Shown here piece by piece: positions 11,930 to 23,915 of a DNA stretch of 64,000 bases. The first letter of the stretch is position 1, and every line of letters begins with the position of its first letter. The translations under genes were made by a program, and so were the position numbers. Under the pieces are notes generated by a model. It made no database searches, was not told where the DNA came from, and saw nothing but the letters and a program-made list of their open reading frames with translations. The DNA is taken from the NCBI GenBank assembly GCA_024500155.1, contig CM044871.1:75500402-75564401 (forward strand), given 5' to 3'. The DNA comes from Chenopodium formosanum. Its lineage: Eukaryota; Streptophyta; Magnoliopsida; Caryophyllales; Amaranthaceae.

Positions 11930-12930
11930 ACCGCGACCATCCGATGATCACGGCATGATAAAGCCACGAGGGCTCTCCGATAAGTAGCTCGGAAAGCACA
12001 TATAGTCCTCACCATGCCGTTCACGGTCTCTCGCGGTACCTGTTCCAAATACAAGGACAATTAACAAACAAACGTATATGAAAAAAAATATATATAAAAA
12101 CAAATACATATACGATATAAACATACCGACTCAACCGTCTCAGGAATATACGGTATGTCCTCCTCCTTCTCCGTTGTTGGGAGAATCTCGCGAATTACCA
12201 ATCCAAAAGCATCGGTATATGTGACCTCCGTCGTGGGAGGCATCCAACCACCCAGCTCGACTCGATGAAAACACAATAAGAGAGTCAAGGTTCCGAAAAT
12301 AAAAGAAAAATATAAAAACATATGGTAAAATACTAACCGGAACAAAAGTTGGGAAAGGAGTAAGTCTGAATGTGATAAAGCCTGGTAAGATGCATTCGGC
12401 AGCACCAGCTGCTCCGCTGGATAACCGAGGATCTCCTGAGCTCGATCCTTGGTAGACAGCAAGTCCGGACGCAATATCCGGATCAGAGGATCCGCAGGAA
12501 CCATAGGCTCCTCGGATGAAGACTGTTAGAGAACACGCTCGCCTAAAAACCAAGCGTATGTCCTCTGGAGGACTGGAAGTCTCTGATAAAGGGCTCGGAA
12601 ACGACAACGAACCATGCCAGACCGGACAGCCTCAGGGACTCCGACAATCAAACTCCAAGGACGGAGCTCGATCTATAAACACAGCCACATGAAAAATCAT
12701 CAAAAAATAAACAAAAATAAAAAAAAACAAAAAAAGATAAGATGCACATGTGGTTGAAATACTCACCAACGCACAAGTCGCCGAAAGGATCCTCTAGCGA
12801 AAGTCGCCGGCTGAAGTGGCTCGTCTCTTCTTAATCGTGACCAGTCGATGGCCGATAGGAAAACGAGCAGCCCCGAGCATCCTGGGGCTAAGAAAGGCAG
12901 GTACGAATATCCCCAAGCCTATAAGAAGCA

Positions 12931-12987
<57 letters not shown>

Positions 12988-13750
12988 GAAAACAAAAACA
13001 AAAATGGCGATTAAAAGAAAAAAGGATAAGTACACACATCAAGGATACGACCATGCCATGAAAGGGAGATCCGAGGCACTTCAGTAGCTACCGCAAAATC
13101 CATCACCCAGTTCCCCTTGCCTATAGCTGTAAGCATACGGGCATACGACACCTCCGCCCAACTCAAATTACCTACCTGCCCCAAATCACTTAGGCATATA
13201 AGTAACCCAATGGCGAAACGCTCTCCCCGATCACTCAAGATAGTGACGGAAAGAACGTGAGCAATGTATATCCGAGCCAGCTACTCAGGTGTACACTGTT
13301 AATCAACCTCGTCAGCCGACAACTCATCGGCAAGAACCAAGTACGGACAAGACTGCGCATACATGTGAAGGGTCGTCGCAAGACGATCCCCCATGAGGTC
13401 ACGCAATCTCTCGTTTGACCCCTTAACGACCTCTATAATCACGGGCTCACCTCCGAAAGGAAAACCCGTAATCATATAGAAATCGTAAGGGTTAACAGTC
13501 ATCTCTCCCCATGGAAAGTGAAAAGTGTTAGTGGAATCCCACCAAAACTCAAAAAATCCACGAAGGAAAGCCGACGACGCAAGCTGACTCGATAAATCCC
13601 GAAGAGCTGCCAGCTGGGAGCTGATCCCCGAAAGCTCCACGACCTCCTTTGCCACCTTGGGCAAACTCTCAAAACGACTTCGTAGATCACCAGAGTCGTA
13701 TAGGCGCATGCTAGGCTCACTCTAAAAAAAGGAAAAGCACAAAAGAGAGT
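11930..13750 (-). pseudogene. Plant mobile domain (PMD) protein remnant, antisense to the Tat element
   Basis: From about 13709 leftward the product reads LRGFFEFWWDSTNTFHFPWG then EMTVNPYDFYMITGFPFGG. This matches the plant mobile domain found in MAIL-type proteins and many transposons (consensus W-x-x-x-T-N-T-F-H-x-x-x-G-E-M-T, then a G-[LF]-P-x-x-G block). The same frame runs on through two stops near 13298 and 13270 into LARIYIAHVLSVTILSDRGE and FAIGLLICLSDLGQVGNLSW. After an AAT microsatellite it continues as disconnected pieces (LGGWMPPTTEV near 12240; IPYIPETVESV near 12150; ERHGEDYMCF near 12020). Introns may separate some pieces. It is clearly inactive. Confidence 0.6.
12930..12983. 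repeat. (AAT)n microsatellite
   Basis: About 17-18 uninterrupted AAT units splitting the PMD pseudogene. Confidence 0.95.
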
Positions 13751-16326
13751 AAAAAACTTGTTTTGAAGAAAAAAGAAAGAAAAAAAACAGAGGCGCAAAA
13801 GACTCACGATGCCGCACCAACCCCTGATCGAGACGTGATTGTCTGGGTCCCACTTGAGGACCCTAGGGTCCCAGTTGGGAGGAGCCTCCCAAACCACATC
13901 CTCCTGGCGAGGACAATCAGCTCCGACGCGTCGCTGCCGAACCTCCTCTCGAGCGGGCCATCCTCTTTCGAGGGCGAACCGCCTTGTCAGGCATAGGATC
14001 TTCTAGAACCTCCTCGGCATCGACAAATGGAGGCGAGTCCATGCTATGAATGGACAAAGTTTCTTTATTAGTTTATTCTAAACTAAGCTAATATACATGT
14101 TTTGGATCCATTTTGGCAGCATAACGCCTACCGAAAAGGGAAACACAAAAATTGAATGCCACCCATGGTAGGGGGCTATGATACTTGCAGTTAAACTCAG
14201 TAAATGGGGGCTTCTAACACCTAAAAAAGCCATCCTATACCAGTTTCAACTAAGAATTCAAGGGATTATATTTCAAAATCTCAAAGAATCAACTATGCCT
14301 AGTCAAATAATAATAACAATGATGTAATTATCGTCTACTAAACAATCTTAAAGTTCGAATATGGCAAAAATAAGTTAAGTATACACTTCGCGCCAATTTT
14401 CGGATTCAAAATTTTCAAAACATTGTTTATGAAGATATAACTAGTTCTAATACTATAATTACTTCATAATCAATAAGTATAGCCAAAATGAGCAATCAAA
14501 ACAACAAGAAACAAACCAAATTCGAAGGAAAGTGCAAAAAACGTACTAAAACAAAGAAATGCTCATACAAGGTTCAATACTAAGCAATTTTTCATGAAAT
14601 TTGTTGCAAAACACTCCTAAAACATAACATAATAACATGGAACAAACAATTTTAAGAATAAGGGTCTGAATAAAAAAAAAACCCCAAATTCTAAAATTAA
14701 GGTTTAATGATTCGAAAAACGCCCAAATTCCGCCAAAAACGAACAAATTTAAACAAAAAAACTTACATTGGATTATGGAAAATGTGAATTAAGGGTGAGA
14801 TTTGCTTCCTTTGGCTTCAAAAATCGCAAAAAACCAAGATTTTTAGAGAGAGAATAGGACGAAAATGGCAAAGGAAGAAGAAGAAGAAGAGAGTAAAATG
14901 AAAATCGCGCTCGACGATTTCTTTATGCTGAGCTGACTTAATTGTCGCAACTGAAACAGTTGCGCGTGACTGTTCAGCGCAACTCAGAACGATGCGCACG
15001 CCTGGCCAGCGCGACCCACTGAGTTGCGCGCAGATGCTGGTCACTAAAATGACCGGTATCCAAATTTTGATCCGTTTGATTATTTCCCAACGGTTTTTGC
15101 TCGTTATTAGACGTCATGGTGCGCAAATTATCAAAATCTTTTTTAAAAATTTCTTTGCATTTTGTAGTTTGTTTCTTCTTTGATAGTTTTTTGCATCAAT
15201 TTTGCATGCACACCGTGTTCTGTGCCTTCCCTAAGCATACGTTTTTAACGTTTTTTGTAAAAGTGTCTTAAGACGTTCCGTGGTGGTGCTTTACGTAAAA
15301 GCTCCCATAGATAGGTTTGTCATTTTACTGTACTGACGTTATAAATGTCCGGCTTTTCTTCTTTTTTTCACGTCCACAACAAAAAGGAAGGCGTCATCAT
15401 GCAGCGTAAAAATGCAAGGCGTTATCATACAGCGTACAATTGTATGGCGTAGGTGTTACGTAAAATTTCACTTCATCCAAAAGCTTTGCGAGATCTACCT
15501 CTCGGAACTAAAAGGTAGAGAATTACTTTTCTTTATGCATTAGCTCACGAGTCGACAGACACGCTGAACCATTCGGGATCAGACACTTCTTGATTGGAAG
15601 CAAATACGATAGTTAGTGCACTTACTAGCTTACGGACAGTTAGGGTGTCATCCACCGTGTATAAAGAGCGACAAGACGATGTCGTACCTATGTAGTCACG
15701 TGCCCTCAAACCTGAGACACGTGTACTCATCTTGTTGACAAAACTGTTGAGAGAGTTGCTGATTTTCTTCTTTCTCAGTGGATTTGGATATATGCCTCTA
15801 GTCTTAAGACATGTATTTCTATCTTGTGAACATCGAGTATTGCGTTTTGACAAGCGAATTGTCAAGAACTCTATTTCGGCTGCGAAAGCCGAAATGTTTA
15901 GTTGCGAAAGCCGAAACATTATATTCTTTTTATCATATTTTTAAATTGTTAAAACCAGGCTAAAGTTTCAATGACATATCGAGGGACTTTAGACCAACGA
16001 TGACATGATTGGGAGGACATCATCCCCTTTTTAATCCTTTTTAAACCGATCTCTTTTCATGACATGACATCACCTAGAACGCCTTTACTTGTAAAAGTGT
16101 TCTACAATTGCAAAGGATCAATCTAGGTTCTTTAGCGCGTTAAGACATAGAAAATACTTTTTCTAGCCTAAATAGCTACTTGTTTCAAACACTTAGCGAA
16201 TCAAGGATCGTTGCGACATCCTTAACATTTCTGAAAGATTCTCTATTCTTTGAGAACTTTGCAAAATAAGTCTAAGATTTATTTCCTTGGCTACTTTGAT
16301 CCTCGTCTATCCTAGACTCGATCAAA

Positions 16327-16338
16327 GTGGGGGCTAAA
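16327..16338 (+). other. Polypurine tract of the Tat element
   Basis: GTGGGGGCTAAA lies immediately before the LTR start TGTAGACATC. Position and purine richness fit the plus-strand primer. It also shows that the LTR to the right is a 3' LTR in plus orientation. Confidence 0.7.
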
Positions 16339-17806
16339 TGTAGACATCTACTTTTGGCCTCCTGTCCCTACAAGAAGTACAATGATGATAAATAAAACCA
16401 TCTTTGTGTTAGATCAAAGTGAAGAATGCTTATGGATGACTGGCTAAACCGAAAAGACACAAAAAGGCTAGCATAACCATAAACAAATACAAAACAAGGT
16501 CCAATTAACTAAACCCAATCATAATTAGGCTTAAGCTCGTGATTGAGACCCAATAATGACGGATTTAGAGGCGCCTAGGTTAAAATTAAAGATGTCGCAG
16601 GAAAATCCGCGCGCATCTCAATGAGTCGCGCTGGTATGGTGTGCGCAACTAATTTAATTGCGCGCAACACCCAACGCAACTTCTAGAGATGCGCTCGCGG
16701 AAGATTCATAATTTTATAAAATATAGAATCGAATCTTACCATAAAACCGTGCGTAGGATATTCAGTTGCACTGCCCATTCAGTTGCGTTGCCTTTAGTTC
16801 ACAAGAGTTGCGCTGGAATGTCGCGCGCGACACCTGCTGTGGCAGAATGCTTAAAACCCTAATTGCACCCATTCTCTATAAATAGGGGCTTGATACGAGG
16901 CTTAAACACACAGAAATTAACCTAAAATCTTGGCAGAAACTCTTGTGAACTTGTGCTTCCAAACCCTCTTGTCCTAAACACTCACCCTTCTTAATCTTTG
17001 TTACTACGGTGGAGGTTCCTGAACAAGAAATAGTCCATAAGTGTTCCTAACAGAGATCTAGCAAAGAGAAGTGGTAAATTCCCGAGCACTTAGATAAATC
17101 ACATTTACTTTTCTTGTTTAAAAGAACTTAAATCAACAAAATAGTGTTATTTGACCACTTTAAAAGAACATTTAATTAATCTATTCTACATAGTATCTTG
17201 TGTTAAATAAGATTAGAATTGAATAATTAATAGATTTATTGATCACCTAAGCCAAGGCGAATCTTGTTTACTTTTGCTCCTTTCACGAATTTGAATTAAA
17301 TAAAGAATAACGACTTTGCAATGTAATTCCTACGTGATTTATGCTTGTAAATAAAATCAACTAACTTACTTTTAGGTATCACGTTGCATATATTGTTTGG
17401 TGATGAAATTATATAAAAGGAAGAGCTAGTAGAGGCTGCACTAGGGCTAGAATAGCGATTCTCCTTTAAAGGTAACGTTATTTTAGTACCCTCGCTCCCG
17501 AACTCATTTCTAGTTTATGTAGATCAATTTGGGCATAGGTAAACTTATGATTTGTGATAAACATCCCATGAAATCCACATGGGAGAAAGTCATGAACGAG
17601 GTTTATGGGTTTTCCCAAAACTCATTGGCAACTCCTACTTATTTCTTACAAAAAAGCGTGATGATAGAATCAGTTCTAATTCAAGATCCCCTAAACAGTA
17701 AGAAATTCAAATCCTAATACACCTTAACAAGTATAAAGTCCTAGGCTTTTAAATGGCCATGGGCATCTAAGGAAGGACCCCCTACGATGGGATCACCCTC
17801 CTTACA
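16339..17806 (+). mobile_element. 3' LTR of the large Tat element
   Basis: It starts TGTAGACATCTACTTTTGGC right after a purine tract and most likely ends in CCTTACA at 17806, where copia integrase coding begins. An alternative end is TTTCTTACA at 17650. It carries GC-rich GTTGCGCGC words at about 16590-16845 and a TATA box CTATAAATAGGGG at 16876-16889. A region near 17620 (CTCATTGGCAACTCC) is distantly like the ACTTGTTGGCGACTC segment of the ~2 kb LTR family, supporting common Tat ancestry. Confidence 0.68.
16590..16885 (+). promoter_or_regulatory. Putative Tat LTR promoter: GCGC word cluster and TATA box
   Basis: Recurrent TTGCGCGCGAC / GAGTCGCGCTGG words occupy 16590-16845, and TATAAATAG lies at 16877-16885, about 30 bp further on. 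The layout parallels the unrelated-sequence GC cluster plus TATA box in the ~2 kb LTR family. Promoter activity is inferred. Confidence 0.45.
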
Positions 17807-20314
17807 TCATGCTCAATCATCTCTCTTGTCCTCACACCTCTCCTCAAAATGGAAAAGCTGAACGCTACATAAAATCAATAAACATCATTCGGAGACTTCT
17901 TGCTCATGCTTCCTTGCCACATTCCTTTTGGCATCATGCTCTAGCTATGGCTACTTATCTCCTTAACATACTTCCTACTAAAGTCTTAGGTTTCAAATCT
18001 CCCACTCAAGTTTTATACCAATGTGATCCGGCCAATCTATACGGAATTACGAGTCTTTGGTTGCTTATGTTATCCTCTCTTCCCTTCTTCCACTATTAAA
18101 AAATTGCAAGAATGGTCCACTCCTTGTGTCTATCTTGACCCGGCTCCAAATCATTGTGATTCGAAGTGCTATAATTTATCAAATGGAAAAATCATCATTT
18201 GCAGGCATGTGAAATTCATTGAAAACGAATTTCCTTTTCAAAGTTACACAAGTCCACACTCGCTGATTATGATTTTTTGGATTTTAATCCATTAAATCAC
18301 ATATCTCATTTGCACACAAATCAACCACATCCTTGTCCTTCTTCTTCTCCAACCCAGCCCACACCTCCAAATGGGCTACCTACCCCTCAGCCCACTACTG
18401 GGCCTTCATCTCCCTCCAGCCTAGTCTCCAATGGTGCTATTAGTCTGTCACAGCCCACTTAGACAACTCCCAGCAGCATGCCTCTCAGCATACCCCTAAG
18501 CTTGGGCCTCCCCTCAACGACAGCCCACATTTCACTAACCCAATTAGTGAAACTCATTCCCCATCATCCCCTTGAAGCAACACTGCTTCCACCAACCCGC
18601 ATTCACCCTCGACCACCTTCACCTCACCACCCCATTCTATCCACTCCATTAGTCACCAAGCTACCCCATCCCATTCTATGACTACCTGAGCTAAAGATGG
18701 CATTGTAAAACCTAACCTAAAGTACTTTCACAACTAAACACGACCACCACTACCACCAATTCCCCTATCCCAAAGGACCCGATTAGTGCTATTCGTGACC
18801 CTAATTGGAAAAGTGCAATGTTAGATGAATATAATGCTCTTATTGATAATCATACATGGTATTTGGTACCTTGGCCCCGTAACGTGAATGTTATTCGTTC
18901 TATGTGGATTTTTCGCCATAAGCGAAATGCTGATGGTTCTTTTGAGAGTCATAAGGCCCGTCTTGTAGATAATGGCAAGACACAGCAGCAGGGTGTTGAT
19001 TGTGATGAGACTTTCATTTCGGTTGTCAAACCGGCCACTATTCGTACTATTCTCAGCATTGCATTATCTCACTCTTGGCTCATTCATCAGTTGGATGTCA
19101 GGAATGCTTTTCTCCATGGTTATCTCAATGAAACTGTTTATATGCATCAACCTATGGGTTTCCGCGACAAAAGTCGCCCTGATCATGTGTGTTTATTGCG
19201 GAAATCCCTATATGACCTCAAACAGGCTCCTCGGGCTTGGTATCAGCGATTTGTAGATTATGTCACATCTATTGGATTTGCTAATAATTAATCTGATAAC
19301 TCTCTATTTATTTACAAGCAGGGCTCTGATGTTGCTTATCTTTTACTATATGTTGATGATATCATTCTTACAACTTCTTTTGACCGTTTAAGGAAACATT
19401 TTATGGCCCTCTTGAGTACCGAATTCGCAATGAAGGACTTAGGTTCGTTGAGCTTCTTCTTGGGTATTGTTGTCACTCGCAATGCTAATGGTATGTTCTT
19501 GTCTCAGAAACAGTATACTGCTTCTATTATTGACAGGGCTGGCATGTCCAATTGTAGCCCTTGTCCTACACTTGTTGACACAAAATCCAAGCTTATTTCC
19601 TCTCATGATGCCCCATATGAGGATCTAACTAACTAAATATAGGAGTCTTACAGGTGCTCTACAGTACCTAACTTTTACTAGACTTGACATCTCATATGTA
19701 GTTCAGCAGGGATGTCTACATATGCATGATCCACGTAATGCGCATATGGGTGATTTGAAGCGTATCATACGCTACTTACAGGGTACTTTGTCTTATGGTT
19801 TGGATTTGTATAAGTCCTCTCTTACCAAACTTGTTGCTTATACTGATGCGGATTGGGGAATATGCCCCGACACCAGGCGATTGACATCAGTTTACTGTGT
19901 ATTTTTAGGTGATAATTTGATTTCCAGGTCTTCTAAACGGAAGCCCACTTTATCAAAGTCTAGTGCCGAGGCCGAATATTGTGGGGTTGCTAATGTGGTT
20001 TCTGATTCTTGTTGGATCCGAAATTTGTTGCTTGAGCTCTATTTCCCTATTCGGACAGCAACTATTGTTTATTGTGACAATGTGAGTGCCATCTACCTCT
20101 CTGGAAATCCGGTGCAACATGAACGCACAAACACATTGAGATGTACATTCATTTTGTTCGTGAAAAAGTCGCTAAGGGCAAAGTACGAGTATTACATGTC
20201 CCTTCTCGTTATCAGATTGCAGACATTTTTACGAAGGGTCTTCCACGGGTTTTGTTGGACGACTTTCGTACCAGTCTTAGCGTCCGTGATTCTCTCACTA
20301 CAACTACGGGGGAG
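17807..20314 (+). pseudogene. Ty1/copia pol, 3' half (integrase, RT, RNase H)
   Basis: Reading begins in the integrase core at LSCPHTSPQNGKAER and continues as HSFWHHALAMATYLLNILP, then after a frameshift VFGCLCYPL. A Pro/Ser-rich linker (18300-18700) precedes the RT: NHTWYLVPWP, KARLVDNGKTQQQGVDCDET, QLDVRNAFLHG, LYDLKQAPRAWYQRF. A stop near 19289 precedes the catalytic LLLYVDDIILT (about 19346). RNase H shows YTDADWG, SAEAEYCGVAN and, near 20220, ADIFTKGLP. The order integrase before RT is diagnostic of copia. At least four stops or frameshifts make it inactive. Everything upstream of the integrase core is missing here, exactly at the Tat LTR edge. Confidence 0.9.
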
Positions 20315-20640
20315 TGTTAGAATATATGGCAATATATTCTTGTTTGACTTTGTATTTGGTTAGTGTATATTTCCTAGCCTAATTTGTAGCCAGTCACTAG
20401 TCATTAATTTAAAAACAAACCTTTCTATTTTTAGCTCTTTTACATTGATATAACGACGCATTTCAGCTAACAATCATTAGATTGAATAATTAGCCTTAAA
20501 GACGTTATAGCTAGGTTAAATGTGGGGACTTTATAAAAGACGAGAATTGATCTATACAGTGGACTAGCCTTATCTACTGTACTTCTTCTCTCTTTTTAGG
20601 CTGCAGCGTCTTATTCTACTATAGTACTATTTATATACAC
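20315..20640 (+). mobile_element. Copia 3' LTR (right edge approximate)
   Basis: TGTTAGAATATATGG begins directly after the purine tract ACGGGGGAG, as expected for a copia 3' LTR. A TATA box TATAAAAG lies at 20532-20539. The right end is not clear because no partner LTR is in the window; sequence of LTR character runs to about 20600-20640. Confidence 0.65.
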
Positions 20641-21593
20641 TTTATTTTTTATTATTATTTTTTTTATCATCTTTTGTTAATTATTCTTAAGGAAAAACAT
20701 AATAATGAAATCTTGTTGATTTTATATGAGTTTATATATTATTTTTAATTAATAATATGTATTTAAATATTTATCATATTATAAAATGTGAATTAACAAG
20801 CATGAAATAATGCTTAATGCTTTAATAAAAAGAGAACGAAGGTTGTATATGCTAGACCAACCAACGATTTAAAGTTAATTTGGCCTCTACAAACGATTCC
20901 ATATGAGGGTATTTTCTATATTTACTCGGGATTTGTACATTAATTCTATGTCTTAACATGATCTAATTGTGTAGTCTATAACATTCTACTCGTATATCAA
21001 TAATAAATAAATAAATAATTGTATAGCTTACTCATTATTAGCAAACCGCGTAGTAATTTTAAGTATGCTCTTTGATGTTTCTTCATTAATCTTTTGTGCA
21101 TATGTTACAAAATTGTAGATGTTCTGAGTTACTCTGTATATTATTTTCCATAAGTTCTTTCTAAACCATTTTATTGGTGCCAGTTTCGGAAGCATTTTGT
21201 GTTGAATTTGTATGAATTGAACTTTGGTCTTGGATAAAGAGGCATGTCAAGTTGTCAACAATCAGAGTACGTGCCCCATGAAATTGATAAGACATAAAGA
21301 TCCAATTATTACTTCAATAACAATTTCCATACTGAGAGCTTGAGATGACTAATGAAAGATTGTAATCGTTGCTTTGTCATTGATTATCTTTGAGTATGAA
21401 TATACAAATTACAAGAGATAATCTTGAGGGATGAAAGTAAGTTTTTAACTATATCACACGATTATGTACTTCGTTATTCGTCAATCATCCGCATGTTATT
21501 ACATTTGTCTTTATTTGACTATATAAGTGAATAGTGAAGTAGGGTGAATGTACACAATGGAAAAATAACAACCATCATTCAGAATACATATTA
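20641..21593. other. AT-rich intergenic DNA
   Basis: I see no coding sequence, no terminal repeats and no recognised family here, only short AT-rich tracts. Confidence 0.6.
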
Positions 21594-21716
21594 CTCTATC
21601 CGTTCCTAAATTAAAAGTCTCTTCCCTCAAGAAAAAAAAAATTAAAAGTTTCTTTCTCTTTATTATGTGAGTAATAAATGTTAGAAAGAGGTTTGTATTA
21701 AGGGATGGAAGGAGAC
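21594..21716. mobile_element. Degenerate Stowaway-like MITE
   Basis: CTCTATCCGTTCCTAAATT on the left is imperfectly mirrored by TTAAGGGATGGAAGGAGAC on the right. The ends resemble the CTCCCTCCGTYCC termini of Stowaway-like MITEs, but both have diverged. Confidence 0.4.
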
Positions 21717-21964
21717 TATACTATGGAGTAGAAGTAACATTGCCGTCGTTTCGATTTTTTTCTTTTATTGAAAGTCATTGCCAATTTAATCGCAACTTGT
21801 ATATTCTTCCATAAATAAACTCGTATACTTTCTCCGTTCTTTTTTAATCGCTACATTAGGGATTTACTTTTGTTAATGCTCATTTTATATCTTAATTTAA
21901 GTTGTAAAACGGTAAAAATTACATTTTTGAGATAAATCTAACAAGATCTTAAATAACTATTAAT

Positions 21965-22291
21965 CTCTCCGTCCCTTAATACAAAACCTCTCTTGATTTT
22001 AGCGCGGGAATTAAGAAAGTTGTAAATTTTGTAAAGCTAATTATTAAAAGTATATATGTGCATGTGAGTTAGAGAGAAAGAAAACGTAGTTGAGAATAAT
22101 TAAAAAGATAGAGAGAGCAAGTGTTGGGAATTGATGTTAAAAGTATAAAAAAAAAAAAAAAAAGTAAAGGAAAAAAAAAATAACAACTCATAAAAATAGG
22201 GTAAAAAATTACAACATTTAAATAGAAAGAGGCGTTGTATTTTGGTTTACCCAAAAAGAAAATGAGGCTTTATATTAAGGGACGGAGAGAG
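21965..22291. mobile_element. Stowaway-like MITE
   Basis: CTCTCCGTCCCTTAATACAA on the left is matched by the reverse complement of TATTAAGGGACGGAGAGAG on the right, followed by TA. The TA on the left side has diverged. The interior is AT-rich and non-coding. Confidence 0.65.
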
Positions 22292-22327
22292 TATAATTAT
22301 TCCAACATATAAATCATAAAAGATAAT

Positions 22328-22645
22328 GGGCTTGTTTGGTAAATGGTTTTTCCTTAGCTTTTTGATTGACTTTTGGCTTTTTCATTTGGTCAAACATCCG
22401 AAATTTGTGTTCGGTAAATGGCTTTTTTAGCCAGCTGAAAAGCTGGCTTTTAAGCCAAAATGAAAAATCTACTTGGAGTAACTTTTAGCTACCTAAGTTA
22501 CTAATAACATCCAACAATCAAGTTTACCAAATATGCTTTTAGACTAATAAACGGTCAAATAGCCAACAAAAAAACCAATACAAACAGTCAGTCAAACTAG
22601 TCAATCAAAGCAACCGACAGCCAACAGCCAATTGCCAAATAATGC
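22328..22645. mobile_element. MITE with GGGCTTGTTTGGTAAATGG-type ends
   Basis: The left end GGGCTTGTTTGGTAAATGG is imperfectly inverted at the right end (CCAATTGCCAAATAATGCC). The interior contains further AGCCAGCTGAAAAGCTGGCTTTT hairpins. The superfamily cannot be set because no clear target duplication is visible. Confidence 0.45.
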
Positions 22646-23129
22646 CGATAAGAAAATATTGCTAATAAGACAACTTTTCATAAACGACCATAGGAGGCTA
22701 GGACAAATAGTATATTTTAAAAGTGGAGGAGTAAATAAAGTCACTCAAACATTTGTAAAATCCTCACAGTGACACATTCCATCATCAATCATCAATCATC
22801 AATCATCATTGGGACTAAGTTGCTAAAAGCAGCTGATCACTTTCATACCATATCCACTTTATAAGTTCTAAGCAAGTAAGCACTTAATTTGACGCAAGTC
22901 TTTAGAAGATGAACTTCTTTCAATGATTCCGCCGCTCATAATTAACATGTCTTTTCTAGCCAATAATTCAAACAAGATATGCATGAAGTTCAATTTGCGA
23001 TTATCAACTTATCACTCCTCGAGGTTTTTTAGTACAATTTTAAAACAATTTAGTTACTTGATGATGATAAATAAAAAGTTAATGGTAATGGTAAATTGGT
23101 AATAAAAGGATCTATTTGTAAGCCTCAGT

Positions 23130-23534
23130 TCATTTCATCATACAAAAATCTTCTCTACAAAAATAATTTTAGATTAGTACTATGTAATTTCAGTTCAATA
23201 AGATTAATTTTAGTTCAGTAAAAATTGATAACTTTAAAGTATAAATATTTTAGAGAATCAATAAAAATAAATAAAGTTCAGCAAAATAATTTCAGTTTTG
23301 TGAATATAACTTTATTTCAGTAAAAATAATTTCAGTTTCGTAATAATAATATCAGTTCAATAAAAAAAGTAATTTTTTTTTTGTGATTCTTAGAGAGCCT
23401 CAAGGGCGGGGATGATGAGAATCGATTTCGGGATCTCATGGAATCAGGAGGGAAGTTCTAACCATTTGAACAATCCCTCACTCTCTCAAAAAAAAAAAAA
23501 AAAAAAAAAAAAAGGTGAAGTGAATAGGGCCTAA
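23130..23534. mobile_element. TGAACTGAA-family MITE carrying a SINE (left edge uncertain)
   Basis: Repeated TTTCAGTTCAATAAAAATAA-type words end at a right terminus GGTGAAGTGAATAGGGCC followed by TAA. The terminus matches the MITEs at 24941-25207 and 54730-55037. A tRNA-derived SINE (23383-23487) and a poly(A) run lie just inside the right end. The left terminus has decayed. Confidence 0.5.
23383..23487 (-). repeat. tRNA-derived SINE, copy 1
   Basis: On the minus strand the order is an A-box-like GATTGTTCAAATGGTTAGAA, a B-box-like CGAAATCGATTCTC, a short body ending GGCTCTCTAAG, then a poly(A) tail. It aligns along its length with 36794-36888. Pol III box spacing suits a degenerate tRNA head. 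I do not call it a tRNA gene because there is no acceptor-stem pairing. Confidence 0.6.
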
Positions 23535-23599
23535 ATTTGTTATGAACTTTATAAGAAATATAAATGGTGATAAGAAACTTTTTGTTTGAAAAAAAAAAG

Positions 23600-23915
23600 G
23601 TAGCATTATTTACTTCACCTTTTTTTTGGCAGAATAATGAAATTATTTTTATTAAACAGATGTTATTTTTTATGAACATAAATTATTTTTACTTAACTAT
23701 AATTAATTTTACTGCACTGAAATTATATTTGCTGAATTGAAATTATACTAATCGATTCTCTAATATATTTTTATAAAGTTATTAATTTTTACTCAATTGA
23801 GATTATTTTTTACTGAAATAATAATATTTATTGAACTGAAATATTTATTGAATTAAAATTAATATTACTGAATATTATTTTTATAAGGAGAACTGAACAT
23901 GACCTATGTAGATAT
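23600..23915. mobile_element. Degenerate TGAACTGAA-family MITE remnant
   Basis: TTACTTCACCTTTTTTTTGG near 23610 resembles an inner terminal segment. The following 270 bp are tracts of TGAACTGAAATATTTATTGA character, closing near 23890 with AAGGAGAACTGAACATGACC. Ends are too diverged to set a target duplication. Confidence 0.35.

Larger units (their letters stand above)
9282..16338 (+). other. Tat downstream region between integrase and 3' LTR
   Basis: No plus-strand coding is recognisable. The region holds two minus-strand pseudogenes (9412-10990 and 11930-13750), AT and AAT microsatellites, and three clusters of GTTGCGCGCGAC-like words at about 10255-10345, 11155-11290 and 14935-15035. Between 13750 and 16326 I see only AT-rich non-coding sequence apart from the word cluster. 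The strand of the host element is set by pol upstream and by the polypurine tract and LTR at its right end. Confidence 0.6.
1752..17806 (+). mobile_element. Large decayed Tat-lineage Ty3/gypsy element (internal region plus 3' LTR), interrupted by solo LTRs
   Basis: The order is protease, reverse transcriptase, RNase H, a second archaeal-type RNase H and integrase (1752-6637), then a long downstream region with minus-strand ORFs, a polypurine tract (16327-16338) and an LTR (16339-17806). Dual RNase H domains and antisense ORFs downstream of integrase are features of the plant Tat/Ogre/Retand lineage. A foreign ~2 kb solo LTR with CATTC duplications splits it at 7301-9281. Another LTR copy abuts its pol at 1751. 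The 5' LTR and gag are outside the window. Many stops and frameshifts make it non-functional. Confidence 0.75.

Noticed and set aside
15545..15919. 124-residue minus-strand ORF in the Tat downstream region
   Set aside because: No recognisable domain or neighbour relation, and composition is not gene-like; left unannotated rather than given a function.
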